Positions 1 through 5,073 of a DNA stretch of 5,073 nucleotides are shown piece after piece. The stretch comes from Planctomycetota bacterium (GTDB taxonomy: Bacteria > Planctomycetota > UBA1135 > GCA-002686595). The stretch lies in contig JAQBVH010000310.1 of the NCBI GenBank assembly GCA_027623615.1, positions 1 to 5,073 on the forward strand, in the 5' to 3' direction. The notes below the pieces were generated by a model. The model ran no database searches, was not told the DNA's origin, and was given only the letters and a program-made list of their open reading frames with translations. Within the stretch, counting starts at the first letter, position 1. The number at the start of each line of letters is the position of its first letter. Made by a program: the position numbers and the translations under genes.

Positions 1-74
1 TAGGTTCCCACGCCCTGGCGGTGGCCAGGGCTCTGACCGACGCTCGCATGCGGCTCGAGTTCGAGCTGGAATGA
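1..74 (+). CDS. 3' end of an unidentified protein-coding gene (partial)
   Basis: A reading frame enters from the left edge, with its first whole codon at base 3, and ends at a TGA at 72-74. It gives 23 residues ending RMRLEFELE. Most codons end in G or C, like the recognised genes here, and the stop is followed by a short convergent gap before the CBS gene. The peptide alternates hydrophobic and charged residues at its end, as a closing beta strand would. I do not recognise the family, and the fragment is too short to assign a function. That it is coding is an inference from codon use and gene spacing. Confidence 0.45.
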   Translation, partial: GSHALAVARALTDARMRLEFELE

Positions 75-199
75 GGCCGTCGGGATTCCCAACCCCTGGC
101 CACGTCGCGCGCCGACTCCTTCCGGGGAGCGTCCCATCGGCGTCATCGATTTGTGCGCAGCCGGGGCTGGCCAGAGCGCGCTCCGGGATAGAGCGGTGC

Positions 200-223
200 C
201 GCCCAGGCGAGCGCTCGCGGGCG
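200..223. terminator. GC-rich hairpin between convergent genes, possible terminator
   Basis: Bases 200-204 pair with 219-223 and bases 207-210 pair with 215-218, around a GCGC loop and a two-base bulge (205-206). The core GCGAGCGCTCGC at 207-218 is a perfect palindrome. It lies just past the stop of the CBS gene (minus strand) and after the end of the plus-strand gene at 74, where a two-way terminator would sit. No T-run follows on either strand, so it is not a classical intrinsic terminator, and GC-rich DNA forms such hairpins by chance. Confidence 0.25.
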
Positions 224-237
224 CAGCCGCGTCCCAC

Positions 238-669
238 TCAGGATCCGTGGATGTACTGCTCCAGGAAGTCGATGGTGTGGTCCATGTCGGAGATCAACTG
301 CTTCACGACGTCGCCGATGGTGATCATCCCGATCAGGGCGTCGCCTTCGAGCACGGGGAGGTGGCGCACCCGCTTCTCGGTCATGAGCGCCATGCACTCG
401 TCGACGGTTCGGTCAGGGCCGATGTAGAGCACGGGGGCGGTCATCAGTTCGCGCACCGAGGTCTCGCGGGAGGACTTGCCCTTGAGCACGACGTTGCGCG
501 CATAGTCGCGCTCCGAGAACAGGCCCACGACCTGGCCGCCGGAGGTGACCGGCAGGGCGCCAATGTCCTTCTCGGCCATCAGCTCGAGCGCCTCGTAGAC
601 GCTGGCGTCGGGGCCGATCTGCCAGACGTCGACCGACTTCTTCCGGAGGATCTCACGGATCTTCGGCAC
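238..669 (-). CDS. Two-CBS-domain (Bateman module) protein
   Basis: A 143-residue protein made almost entirely of two CBS domains, at about residues 9-67 and 72-131. Each ends with the usual signature: GLFSERD at 49-55 and GMITIGD at 114-120. The phrases DIGALPV and RVRHLPV mark the equivalent strands. Stand-alone CBS pairs of about 140 residues are common in bacteria. They bind adenine nucleotides or other ligands in the cleft between the domains and act as cytoplasmic sensor modules; the partner here is unknown. I chose the GTG at 669-667 because GAGAGGGAA (684-676) is a good ribosome binding site six bases upstream and the CBS homology starts right there (PKIREIL). The frame stays open further upstream to 888, but that extension is low-complexity Pro/Arg/Gly sequence unlike a protein domain. 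The gene lies 193 bases downstream of the selenoprotein gene on the same strand, so a shared transcript is possible. No catalytic residues are expected. Confidence 0.93.
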   Translation of the reverse strand: MPKIREILRKKSVDVWQIGPDASVYEALELMAEKDIGALPVTSGGQVVGLFSERDYARNVVLKGKSSRETSVRELMTAPVLYIGPDRTVDECMALMTEKRVRHLPVLEGDALIGMITIGDVVKQLISDMDHTIDFLEQYIHGS

Positions 670-675
670 GGCGTG

Positions 676-684
676 TTCCCTCTC
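676..684 (-). promoter_or_regulatory. Ribosome binding site that sets the GTG start of the CBS gene
   Basis: Read on the minus strand, GAGAGGGAA lies six bases before the GTG at 669-667. This purine block supports the GTG start over the open but non-homologous upstream extension. Confidence 0.6.
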
Positions 685-761
685 GGGTTGTCGCAGTGGG
701 TTGCCTTGCGCCGGTCCGTGCCGCGGCCCCTCGCCGCGCCCCCCGTCCGGTGCTGGTCCGA

Positions 762-767
762 ATTCTA
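762..767 (-). promoter_or_regulatory. Weak -10-like hexamer upstream of the CBS gene
   Basis: TAGAAT on the minus strand is the only good -10-like hexamer I see in the 193-base gap between the selenoprotein stop and the CBS start. No convincing -35 box lies 16-18 bases before it. It could give the CBS gene its own promoter, but a single hexamer match is weak evidence. Confidence 0.15.
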
Positions 768-862
768 GTTGCTGCGAGCTGGGCTTCCCCGGTCGCGGCC
801 GCGAATCCGCTGGTCCTGCATCGCAGCGCGGAGGCGGGCCAGGGTCAGCGGGCCGCCCACGC

Positions 863-2104
863 TCAACCCGGTCGCTGGCGGGGCTCACGCCTCTCGCCCT
901 CCGCCTCTCGAACCAGCTTCTTCAGCGCGGCGTCGATCGCCTCCTCGCCCGGATTGCCGATCCACTTGCGTCGGATGATGCCCTCGTGATCGAGGAGGTA
1001 GAACGACGGTGTGGGCGGCGAGTTCCACAGACGGCTGACATCCTCTCCGCCGTCGAACGAGCGCCAGTTCAGCCGCTCCCTGACCATCACCGCCTCGAGT
1101 TCGCCGGGCTCGTGCGGCCAGGGATTCACGCCGATCAGCGCGAAGGGCCGGCCCTGGAGTCTTGTCACGAGCGACCGCCCGTGGGACCAGGTGGTCCGTC
1201 AGGTCAGTCAGTACTCGCTCCAGAAGTACAAGAGCACGACCTTGCCGCGCTGGTCGCTCAGCTTGATCGGCGCTCCCTCCTGATCCACGCCCTGCATGTC
1301 CGGCGCGACCTTCCCGATCCCCAGATGGCGCAGCTCGTGCAGCTCGGACTGCGCGCGGGCCGCGACGGTCCCTGGGCCAAGCTCGACGTCGCCGAAGTCC
1401 CTCGCGGCGCGTTCGAGGAGGGACTCGATGCGCTGCGCGAGCGCCGGCCCGCCGAGCTCCTGCAGCTCGGGGAGATAGTCCTTCCCGAAGACCAGCTCGT
1501 AGCAGGCGGCCAGCTCTGGCCGGTCCTCGAGCAGGCGCAGGGCGCGTTGCCTGTCGTTGAGGGACTGCGCCAGAGACAGGCACGCCAGGCCCCGAACGTG
1601 ATGGTGTGGGCTCCGCTCGAGCAGCGTGTCGAGGAAGCCCGCGAACTCCAGCCTGTACGCGTGGCGCATCCGGTCGATCACAGGACCCAGCCCTTCGCTC
1701 TGCAGGTGTCCCCTCGCCAGGAGCGCCACGATCCGGTCCGCTGTGTCGTCCAGGCATCCCGACGGAGCGCCCGACTCGTTCGTCTCCCAGACGATCTGCG
1801 CCGCGGAGTCCGTGGAGCTCAGCGCCTGGATCGCATCACGGACGACCGCCAGCACGATCGGGTCGTCGCGGCACCTCTCCGCCAGGTCGACGAACTTGCG
1901 GGGATACGTTGCGAGCAGCTCGACGGCCGCGCTGCGCTCCAGGTCCGTCGTGGCCCCGCGCAGCCCGCCGCTCACGGGCAGATAGTCGCCCTGGAGCTGC
2001 GCGAATTCCTGCGCGAGCGTGGTCCTTGCGGGCTCTTGAGCCGATCCCGAGGACACGCTCGTGAGCAGGCACGCCGATGCGATCAGGCAGATCATGGGCT
2101 GCAT
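863..2104 (-). CDS. Exported thioredoxin-fold (TlpA/redoxin-like) selenoprotein with UxxU active site
   Basis: I read this as one 413-residue protein with two in-frame TGA codons decoded as selenocysteine (U299 and U302). Residues 1-22 look like a Sec signal peptide (MQPMICLIASACLL...SGSA, likely cut before QEP), so it should act outside the cytoplasm. Residues 23-260 are mostly helical with no motif I recognise. Residues 262-395 form a TlpA/redoxin-type thioredoxin fold: GIGKVAPD, LSDQRGKVVLLYFW, active site SEY-U-L-T-U-R, RSLVTRL, PFALIGVN, WRSF, the probable cis-proline P366 in TPSFYLLD, and GIIRRKW. Both TGAs occupy the CxxC cysteine positions, and the rest of the fold follows in the same frame. 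The thioredoxin domain has no cysteine; the mature N-terminal region has C78, C117, C175 and C201. A SECIS-like hairpin follows at 1183-1166. The ATG at 2104 is chosen for the signal peptide; no strong ribosome binding site precedes it. The likely role is thiol or peroxide redox chemistry, with substrate unknown. The alternative is a pseudogene with two stops, which would not explain their placement or the hairpin. Confidence 0.85.
1166..1183 (-). promoter_or_regulatory. Candidate bacterial SECIS hairpin
   Basis: The mRNA reads CACGGGC-GGUC-GCUCGUG, giving seven consecutive pairs (one of them G-U) closed by a GGUC loop. Bacterial SECIS elements lie inside the coding region just after the UGA, with a short apical loop that has a G in its first two positions; the E. 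coli fdhF loop also carries GGUC. The loop starts 22 bases after the second UGA and 31 after the first, so one element could serve both. A second perfect hairpin, GGACC-ACCU-GGUCC (1197-1184), sits directly between the UGAs and this one and may stack on it, but its loop lacks the expected G. I see no clear counterpart of the bulged U of the E. coli element. Confidence 0.72.
1199..1201 (-). other. In-frame TGA, proposed selenocysteine U302
   Basis: This second TGA comes after CTG ACC (Leu-Thr), three codons past the first, where the resolving cysteine of CxxC belongs. Twenty-two bases separate it from the GGUC loop of the hairpin at 1183-1166. Together the two codons give UxxU, which could form a diselenide. 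Downstream the same frame runs open from CGG (Arg303) to the TGA at 865-863. Confidence 0.82.
1208..1210 (-). other. In-frame TGA, proposed selenocysteine U299
   Basis: This TGA follows the codons for FWSEY and takes the place of the first, usually nucleophilic, cysteine of a thioredoxin CxxC motif. Thirty-one bases separate it from the apical loop of the hairpin at 1183-1166, inside the roughly 16-37 base range described for bacterial SECIS elements. A conventional annotation would end the gene here and lose the rest of the thioredoxin fold. Confidence 0.82.
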
Positions 2105-2325
2105 TCGTACCACGGCGGGGGACCGGCGCGACCCGGGAACCGGCGGGGGTAGCAGCCGATCAGGCCCAGGCCTGCCCTGGGAGTGTTCGTCGCCCAGGTC
2201 GCAGCCATGCTGTCGTGTCGGCGCCACCCAGCCCTTGTTGACGCCTGCGGCCTCCCGCAGCCAAGCTACCGGCGCCTTGGGGGGAGCTCGACATTCGTGT
2301 TCCCTCCCAAGCCGGAGCGAACCCC
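2105..2325. promoter_or_regulatory. Divergent intergenic region with two inverted repeats
   Basis: This 221-base gap separates the starts of the selenoprotein gene (leftward) and the membrane protein gene (rightward), so both promoters should lie here. Two perfect six-base inverted repeats are present: CCCAGG/CCTGGG (2165-2170 and 2176-2181, five-base loop) and CTGCGG/CCGCAG (2245-2250 and 2255-2260, four-base loop). The second follows a -35-like TTGACG at 2238-2243, with only a poor -10 candidate (CAAGCT or AAGCTA, about 2262-2268) at suitable spacing toward the membrane gene. That placement would suit an operator, but no regulator is known and the repeats may be chance in GC-rich DNA. Confidence 0.3.
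2314..2317 (+). promoter_or_regulatory. Ribosome binding site of the membrane protein gene
   Basis: GGAG ends eight bases before the ATG at 2326, good Shine-Dalgarno spacing. It supports that start for the membrane protein, in the frame whose N-terminus is hydrophobic. Confidence 0.5.
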
Positions 2326-3191
2326 ATGCCATCGCACTCCCACCGATCCCGCAGCTTCGGCTTCCTCTGCATCAGTCCACTCCTCATCGCAATCGTCGCA
2401 GGCCTCGGACCAATGGGCGTGCCCGGCACGGTCCAGTACGCGTGTGCGCTCGTCCTGATCGCCACGATCTTGTTCGCGGCGTGGACGCTCGGTGCGCGGG
2501 CGCTGCGAACCGACGCGCCGGAGCGTCGCCGGCTCGCCGCAGCCGGCGGCCTGCTCGTCACGGTCTTGGCCGCGATCACCATCTTCGCTGTCATGGGCCG
2601 CCCCAGCTGGCGACCTTGGCGGAGAACCAGGCTCGCTACGTCTTGCTGCTCCTCGGCGCCATCGCGACGGTTTGCGCGCTGATCGTCCTGCGCGAGGCCC
2701 TGGCCCAAGCCGGCGAGCGCTTCCACTCCACGTTGGGCTTCGCAGCGATCCTGATCGCCAGCCCGCTGTACGTCCTCTTCACGGCCATGCAGCTGCTCGA
2801 GTACCGCGTCCTGGAGAGCGTCGCCTCTGAAGACCTGCCACCCGAACTCGCACTGATGGACGAGCTCTCCCTGATCCTGCTCTTCTTCGGCGCGGGCTTG
2901 ACCTACCTGGCGACGGCGGCCTTTGCGGTCGCCTTGGAGCGGGTCCACTGGATCGGACGAACGGCGAGCCGCGTCTACCTGACCCTCAGCCTCCTCGCGG
3001 TCGCCGGGGTTGGCCTGCGGGTCACCGAGGCGCTCACGTCGGCGCAGAGCCCACTGTGGGGCTACGAGCACTGGACCAGCTTGCCGGGCTTCATCCTGAT
3101 GATCCCGGCCATGCCATGGGTCATGCCGTGCCTGCTCGGTTTCACGCTCCTACGCCTCGCAGGAGAGGAACCGGCCCACGAAGCGGCGTGA
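2326..3191 (+). CDS. Multi-pass membrane protein of unknown function, interrupted by a frameshift
   Basis: The gene starts at ATG 2326 after a GGAG, but after residue P93 the coding frame moves back by one base at the CCCC run 2601-2604. Joining the frames (GRP then QLATLAENQARYVLLLL) gives 288 residues ending at the TGA 3189-3191. The joined protein has about eight hydrophobic segments: near residues 11-29, 37-57, 68-90, 104-122, 136-155, 179-202, 216-234 and 253-276. Hydrophobic segments lie on both sides of the junction, while the abandoned frames turn Arg/Pro/Ser-rich, so the break is inside one gene. One missing C in the run would explain it, as a sequencing error or a real mutation. Programmed -1 slippage at CCC is possible in principle, but I see no supporting stimulator. 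No conserved motif tells me the family; a few charged or aromatic residues (E160, H206, W207, E248, H249) could matter, which is speculation. Confidence 0.7.
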
Positions 3192-3564
3192 CGACCTGGC
3201 CCCGTAGGGTTCGACTCCCGCTCTCCTCCCCCATCCAGCTCGCGTAGCTCCGCGAAGCTCGACGCCGCGTTCGGCGCCGACGAGCGCGCCATCTCCGGAG
3301 GCGAGGGGTACACCCACGTGTCTTGGGCCCGCAGCGGGTCGATGGTCGCGATCACTGCCTTCGCCGGGCCCACCGAGCAGGCGCTGGGCTCCGCTCCAGG
3401 GGAGCGGACCGGGCGTGCTTGCTTCTGCAACTCGGAGCGCCTACGTCGTGGATTCGCTTGCTCCCTCGGCGCCTTGGCCTTGGGTGCTCGCGAGGGGCCG
3501 CGGTACCCTCTGGTGGAGACCACCTGCGATGGTCTGCGGCTCTCCATCACATCACCTCCCCCCC
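3192..3564. other. Intergenic stretch without an intact gene; coding-like remnant and hairpins
   Basis: No convincing complete gene lies here. From about 3240 to 3390 the plus frame that begins at 3240 has strongly G/C third positions and G-rich first positions, and reads as protein-like sequence including GYTHVSWARSGSMVAI. It has no clear start and its continuation loses that character, so it may be a gene remnant. Two perfect inverted repeats follow: TCCGCTCC/GGAGCGGA (3390-3408) and GGTGG/CCACC (3512-3524). The latter is about 40 bases before the aminotransferase start. TTGGGT (3480-3485) and TACCCT (3504-3509), 18 bases apart, are at best a weak promoter for the aminotransferase. Confidence 0.35.
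3390..3408. terminator. Strong eight-pair hairpin, possible terminator
   Basis: TCCGCTCC (3390-3397) and GGAGCGGA (3401-3408) are perfect inverse complements around the three-base loop AGG. It lies 200 bases past the membrane protein stop and just after the coding-like stretch at 3240-3390. No T-run follows on the plus strand, so an intrinsic terminator is only one reading; it could equally be an operator or a chance GC hairpin. Confidence 0.25.
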
Positions 3565-4812
3565 ATGCATCGAGACGCCTTCCTCTCGGACAGCTGCCCG
3601 CCGATGGGCATCTACGAGACCCTCTACGCCTTCCGGGACAGCTTCGGTCAGTTCATGGGAACCGAGGGCACGCACCCCTGGTCCCAGGGCTTCCCCCTGA
3701 CGACGCAGCTGGAGGGTGGCCCTCCGCTGCCGAGCAGCGTCGAGGTGAGCTGGGAGGACCGGTTCTATCCGAAGGCCTGGGGGCACCCTCGCCTGCGCGA
3801 GGCGATCGCCGCCCACTACAACGACTTCTACGGCTCGAGCATCGCTCCCGAGAACGTCATGGTCTTCGCCGGCGGCCGACCCGGCCTCTTCGCCGTGCTC
3901 GCCTTCCTGAAGGAGCACGTCCAGGTGCGCATCGCGAACGCCGAGTGGCCGGCGTACCTCGACCTCCTGACGCAGACGGAGACCAACTGGCAGGTCGTTC
4001 CGTCGAACGCGGAGAACGGCTTCCACCCGCCCAACTCGGCGTACTTCCAGCGCGATGGGCTCAACGCCAGGACCCACCTGTTGCCCGTCATCTCCAACCC
4101 GGGGAACCCGACCGGCCACACGCGCGTGGACGCCGAGCTCGAGGAGCTGATGGCGCTGGCCGAGCAGCCGAAGTGCGGCATCCTGCTCGACGAGGCCTAC
4201 GAGATGTTCCACCACTCCCGGGGTGTGAGCGGCATGCGCTACGTCCAGGACCTCGACAACAGCAACGTGTTCCTGGCGGGCGCCTGCACCAAGGGGCTGC
4301 AATGCCCCGGCATCCGCGTCGGCTGGATCGTCGCCAGCAAGCACAACATCGAGGTGCTCTCCAACTTCTCGAGCTTCGGCATGGGCGGCGTGAGCCACCC
4401 CTCCCAGCTCTATGCGGTCGAGCTGCTCGAGCGTGGGCGCGTGGCGCAGGCACGCCAGGCGGTCGACGACCACTACAGCATGCAGCGCGCGCGCTACGGC
4501 GCAGCCTTCGAGGACATGGGGCTACGTGTGGCCACCGGTGACGGGGGCTTCTACCACTGGCTGCAGCTGCCCGAGGGCCTGAACGCGCGCGAGCTGAACC
4601 AGCGACTGTTCAAGCACGGCGCTGCCATCCTCGAGGGCACCGACTGCGACATGGCGCGTCCGCACGCGAAGGACCCGGAGTACGTCTCCCCGTACGCCTC
4701 CTGGTTCCGCTTCTCCTTCGGGCCCCTGCTGCCCGAGACCTTCGAGAGCGACGTGGCGATCCTGCGGCAGGTGCTGGAGGAGTACCGCGCCGATGTGCGA
4801 TCGGGGAGCTGA
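3565..4812 (+). CDS. PLP-dependent aminotransferase, class I/II (fold type I)
   Basis: A complete 415-residue cytoplasmic enzyme of the aspartate aminotransferase superfamily, which moves amino groups between amino acids and 2-oxo acids using pyridoxal phosphate. Expected landmarks appear in order: the FAGGRPG turn (cofactor phosphate side), SNPGNPTG with N181, LLDEAY with D209 (pairs with the pyridine nitrogen) and Y212, the Schiff-base lysine K243 in ACTKGLQ, R251 in PGIRVGW (phosphate contact), and R382 in WFRFSFG (substrate carboxylate). Nothing catalytic is missing. The body (MGIYETLY, WSQGFPLTTQ, FYPKAWGHP, SSFGMGGVSHPSQLY) matches a subgroup annotated only as pyridoxal-phosphate-dependent aminotransferase, so I cannot name the substrate. 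I prefer ATG 3565 (MHRDAFLSDSCPPMGIYETLY) because, as I recall, homologs carry a short leader before MGI-ETLY. ATG 3604 and ATG 3529 are alternatives, and none has a clear ribosome binding site. It is monocistronic by layout, with no pathway neighbours. Confidence 0.93.
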   Translation: MHRDAFLSDSCPPMGIYETLYAFRDSFGQFMGTEGTHPWSQGFPLTTQLEGGPPLPSSVEVSWEDRFYPKAWGHPRLREAIAAHYNDFYGSSIAPENVMVFAGGRPGLFAVLAFLKEHVQVRIANAEWPAYLDLLTQTETNWQVVPSNAENGFHPPNSAYFQRDGLNARTHLLPVISNPGNPTGHTRVDAELEELMALAEQPKCGILLDEAYEMFHHSRGVSGMRYVQDLDNSNVFLAGACTKGLQCPGIRVGWIVASKHNIEVLSNFSSFGMGGVSHPSQLYAVELLERGRVAQARQAVDDHYSMQRARYGAAFEDMGLRVATGDGGFYHWLQLPEGLNARELNQRLFKHGAAILEGTDCDMARPHAKDPEYVSPYASWFRFSFGPLLPETFESDVAILRQVLEEYRADVRSGS

Positions 4813-4877
4813 CCCCATTTCCTCCGAGCTGGACAGGGCAGGCAGCCAGTCTGATCGAGGAGCTACGTTGCATCTCG

Positions 4878-4899
4878 ACGAGGACGGCCCATTCCTCGT
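4878..4899. terminator. Hairpin between convergent genes, possible two-way terminator
   Basis: ACGAGGA (4878-4884) and TCCTCGT (4893-4899) are perfect inverse complements with an eight-base loop. They lie in the 126-base gap between the aminotransferase stop (4812) and the stop of the minus-strand gene (4939), where a shared terminator would be expected. Only two T bases follow on the plus strand, so support is mostly positional. Confidence 0.3.
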
Positions 4900-4938
4900 T
4901 CGGCAGGCTGCCCCGCTGATCCAGCTGCTCCGTCAGCT

Positions 4939-5073
4939 TCACTCCGGGGCTACCTCGGGCCGAATCCCGAGGTCGTCGAGTCGCACCTCCTCTCCGTCGC
5001 CCGCGAAGCGGAAGTGCACGGCGTGCCACGCGCGCTTCTCGGACTTCACGAGCACGACCCACTTCCCGTCGCT
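4939..5073 (-). CDS. 3' end of an unidentified protein-coding gene (partial)
   Basis: Read leftward from the right edge, 44 codons stay open to a TGA at 4941-4939. The peptide includes SDGKWVVLVKSEKRAWHAVH and ends RPEVAPE. Codons are G/C-ending as in the other genes, and the alternating pattern (KWVVLVK, WHAVHFRF, EEVRLDDL) suggests a beta-rich C-terminal domain. It converges on the aminotransferase. The start lies outside the window and I do not recognise the family. That it is real is inferred from codon use, the protein-like sequence and the fit to the gene spacing. Confidence 0.6.
   Translation of the reverse strand, partial: SDGKWVVLVKSEKRAWHAVHFRFAGDGEEVRLDDLGIRPEVAPE

Noticed and set aside
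885..1757. Long minus-strand open frame overlapping the selenoprotein gene in another phase.
   Set aside because: Its translation is Arg/Ala/Gly-rich with no motif, typical of shadow frames in GC-rich DNA, whereas the overlapping selenoprotein frame carries recognisable thioredoxin-fold motifs.
701..2152. Long plus-strand open frame of 483 codons across the CBS/selenoprotein region.
   Set aside because: It lies antisense to the selenoprotein, and its stop-free length follows from shared G/C third positions. The product is Arg/Gln/Leu-rich low-complexity sequence without domains.
3189..3191. The TGA ending the membrane protein as a further selenocysteine codon, because the same frame continues into coding-like sequence after about 3240.
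   Set aside because: There is no redox motif around it (EEPAHEAA before, RPGPVGFD after), no clear SECIS-type hairpin at the right distance, and the sequence just after it is not protein-like.
3161..3227. tRNA-like pieces: GGGTTCGACTCCC at 3207-3219 resembles a T-arm, and AGGAGAG (3161-3167) can pair with CTCTCCT (3221-3227) like an acceptor stem.
   Set aside because: The T-stem has only three good pairs, no D-arm or anticodon arm can be drawn, and the 5' part lies inside the membrane protein's coding end. At most a chance resemblance or a very degraded tRNA end.
3547..4473. Long minus-strand open frame opposite the aminotransferase.
   Set aside because: The plus strand encodes a complete aminotransferase with all catalytic residues. 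The antisense translation is a repetitive Val/Glu/His-rich shadow.
4841..4912. GGCAGCC (4841-4847) and GGCTGCC (4906-4912) as a long-range stem downstream of the aminotransferase.
   Set aside because: Only seven pairs across a loop of nearly 60 bases; expected by chance in this composition and less plausible than the compact hairpin at 4878-4899.

Overview
The window is GC-rich bacterial DNA with strong G/C preference at codon third positions. The architecture of one protein (a secreted N-terminal region followed by a TlpA/redoxin-type thioredoxin fold with the wording GIGKxAPD...LSDxRGKVVLL.FW) recalls proteins I associate with Planctomycetota or related uncultured lineages. That assignment is from memory and tentative. 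No rRNA, tRNA, insertion sequence, CRISPR array or phage gene is visible.

Layout: the 3' end of a plus-strand gene (1-74); a convergent minus-strand gene for a two-CBS-domain protein (669 to 238); a longer minus-strand gene upstream of it (2104 to 863); a divergent intergenic region (2105-2325); a plus-strand gene for a multi-pass membrane protein broken by a one-base frameshift (2326-3191); a roughly 370-base stretch with no convincing intact gene (3192-3564); a complete fold-type I PLP-dependent aminotransferase (3565-4812); and the 3' end of an unrecognised minus-strand gene at the right edge (5073 to 4939).

The main result is the gene at 2104 to 863. Read conventionally it stops at a TGA at 1210-1208. 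The same frame contains one more TGA three codons later and then continues without interruption through the rest of a thioredoxin fold (RSLVTRL, PFALIGVN, the cis-proline segment TPSFYLLD). The two TGAs fall exactly where the two redox cysteines of a CxxC motif belong (FWSEY-TGA-L-T-TGA-RTTW). Downstream of the second TGA is a seven-pair hairpin with a GGUC loop, at distances from both TGAs that fit a bacterial SECIS element. I therefore read the gene as a 413-residue exported selenoprotein with a UxxU (potential diselenide) active site and no cysteine in its thioredoxin domain. Simple scanning would split it into a truncated protein and a spurious C-terminal ORF.

The other genes show no direct pathway link to it. 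The CBS gene lies downstream on the same strand, 193 bases away, with its own ribosome binding site, so co-transcription is possible but not shown. No selenocysteine machinery gene (selA, selB, selC, selD) lies in the window, so the genome must supply it elsewhere.
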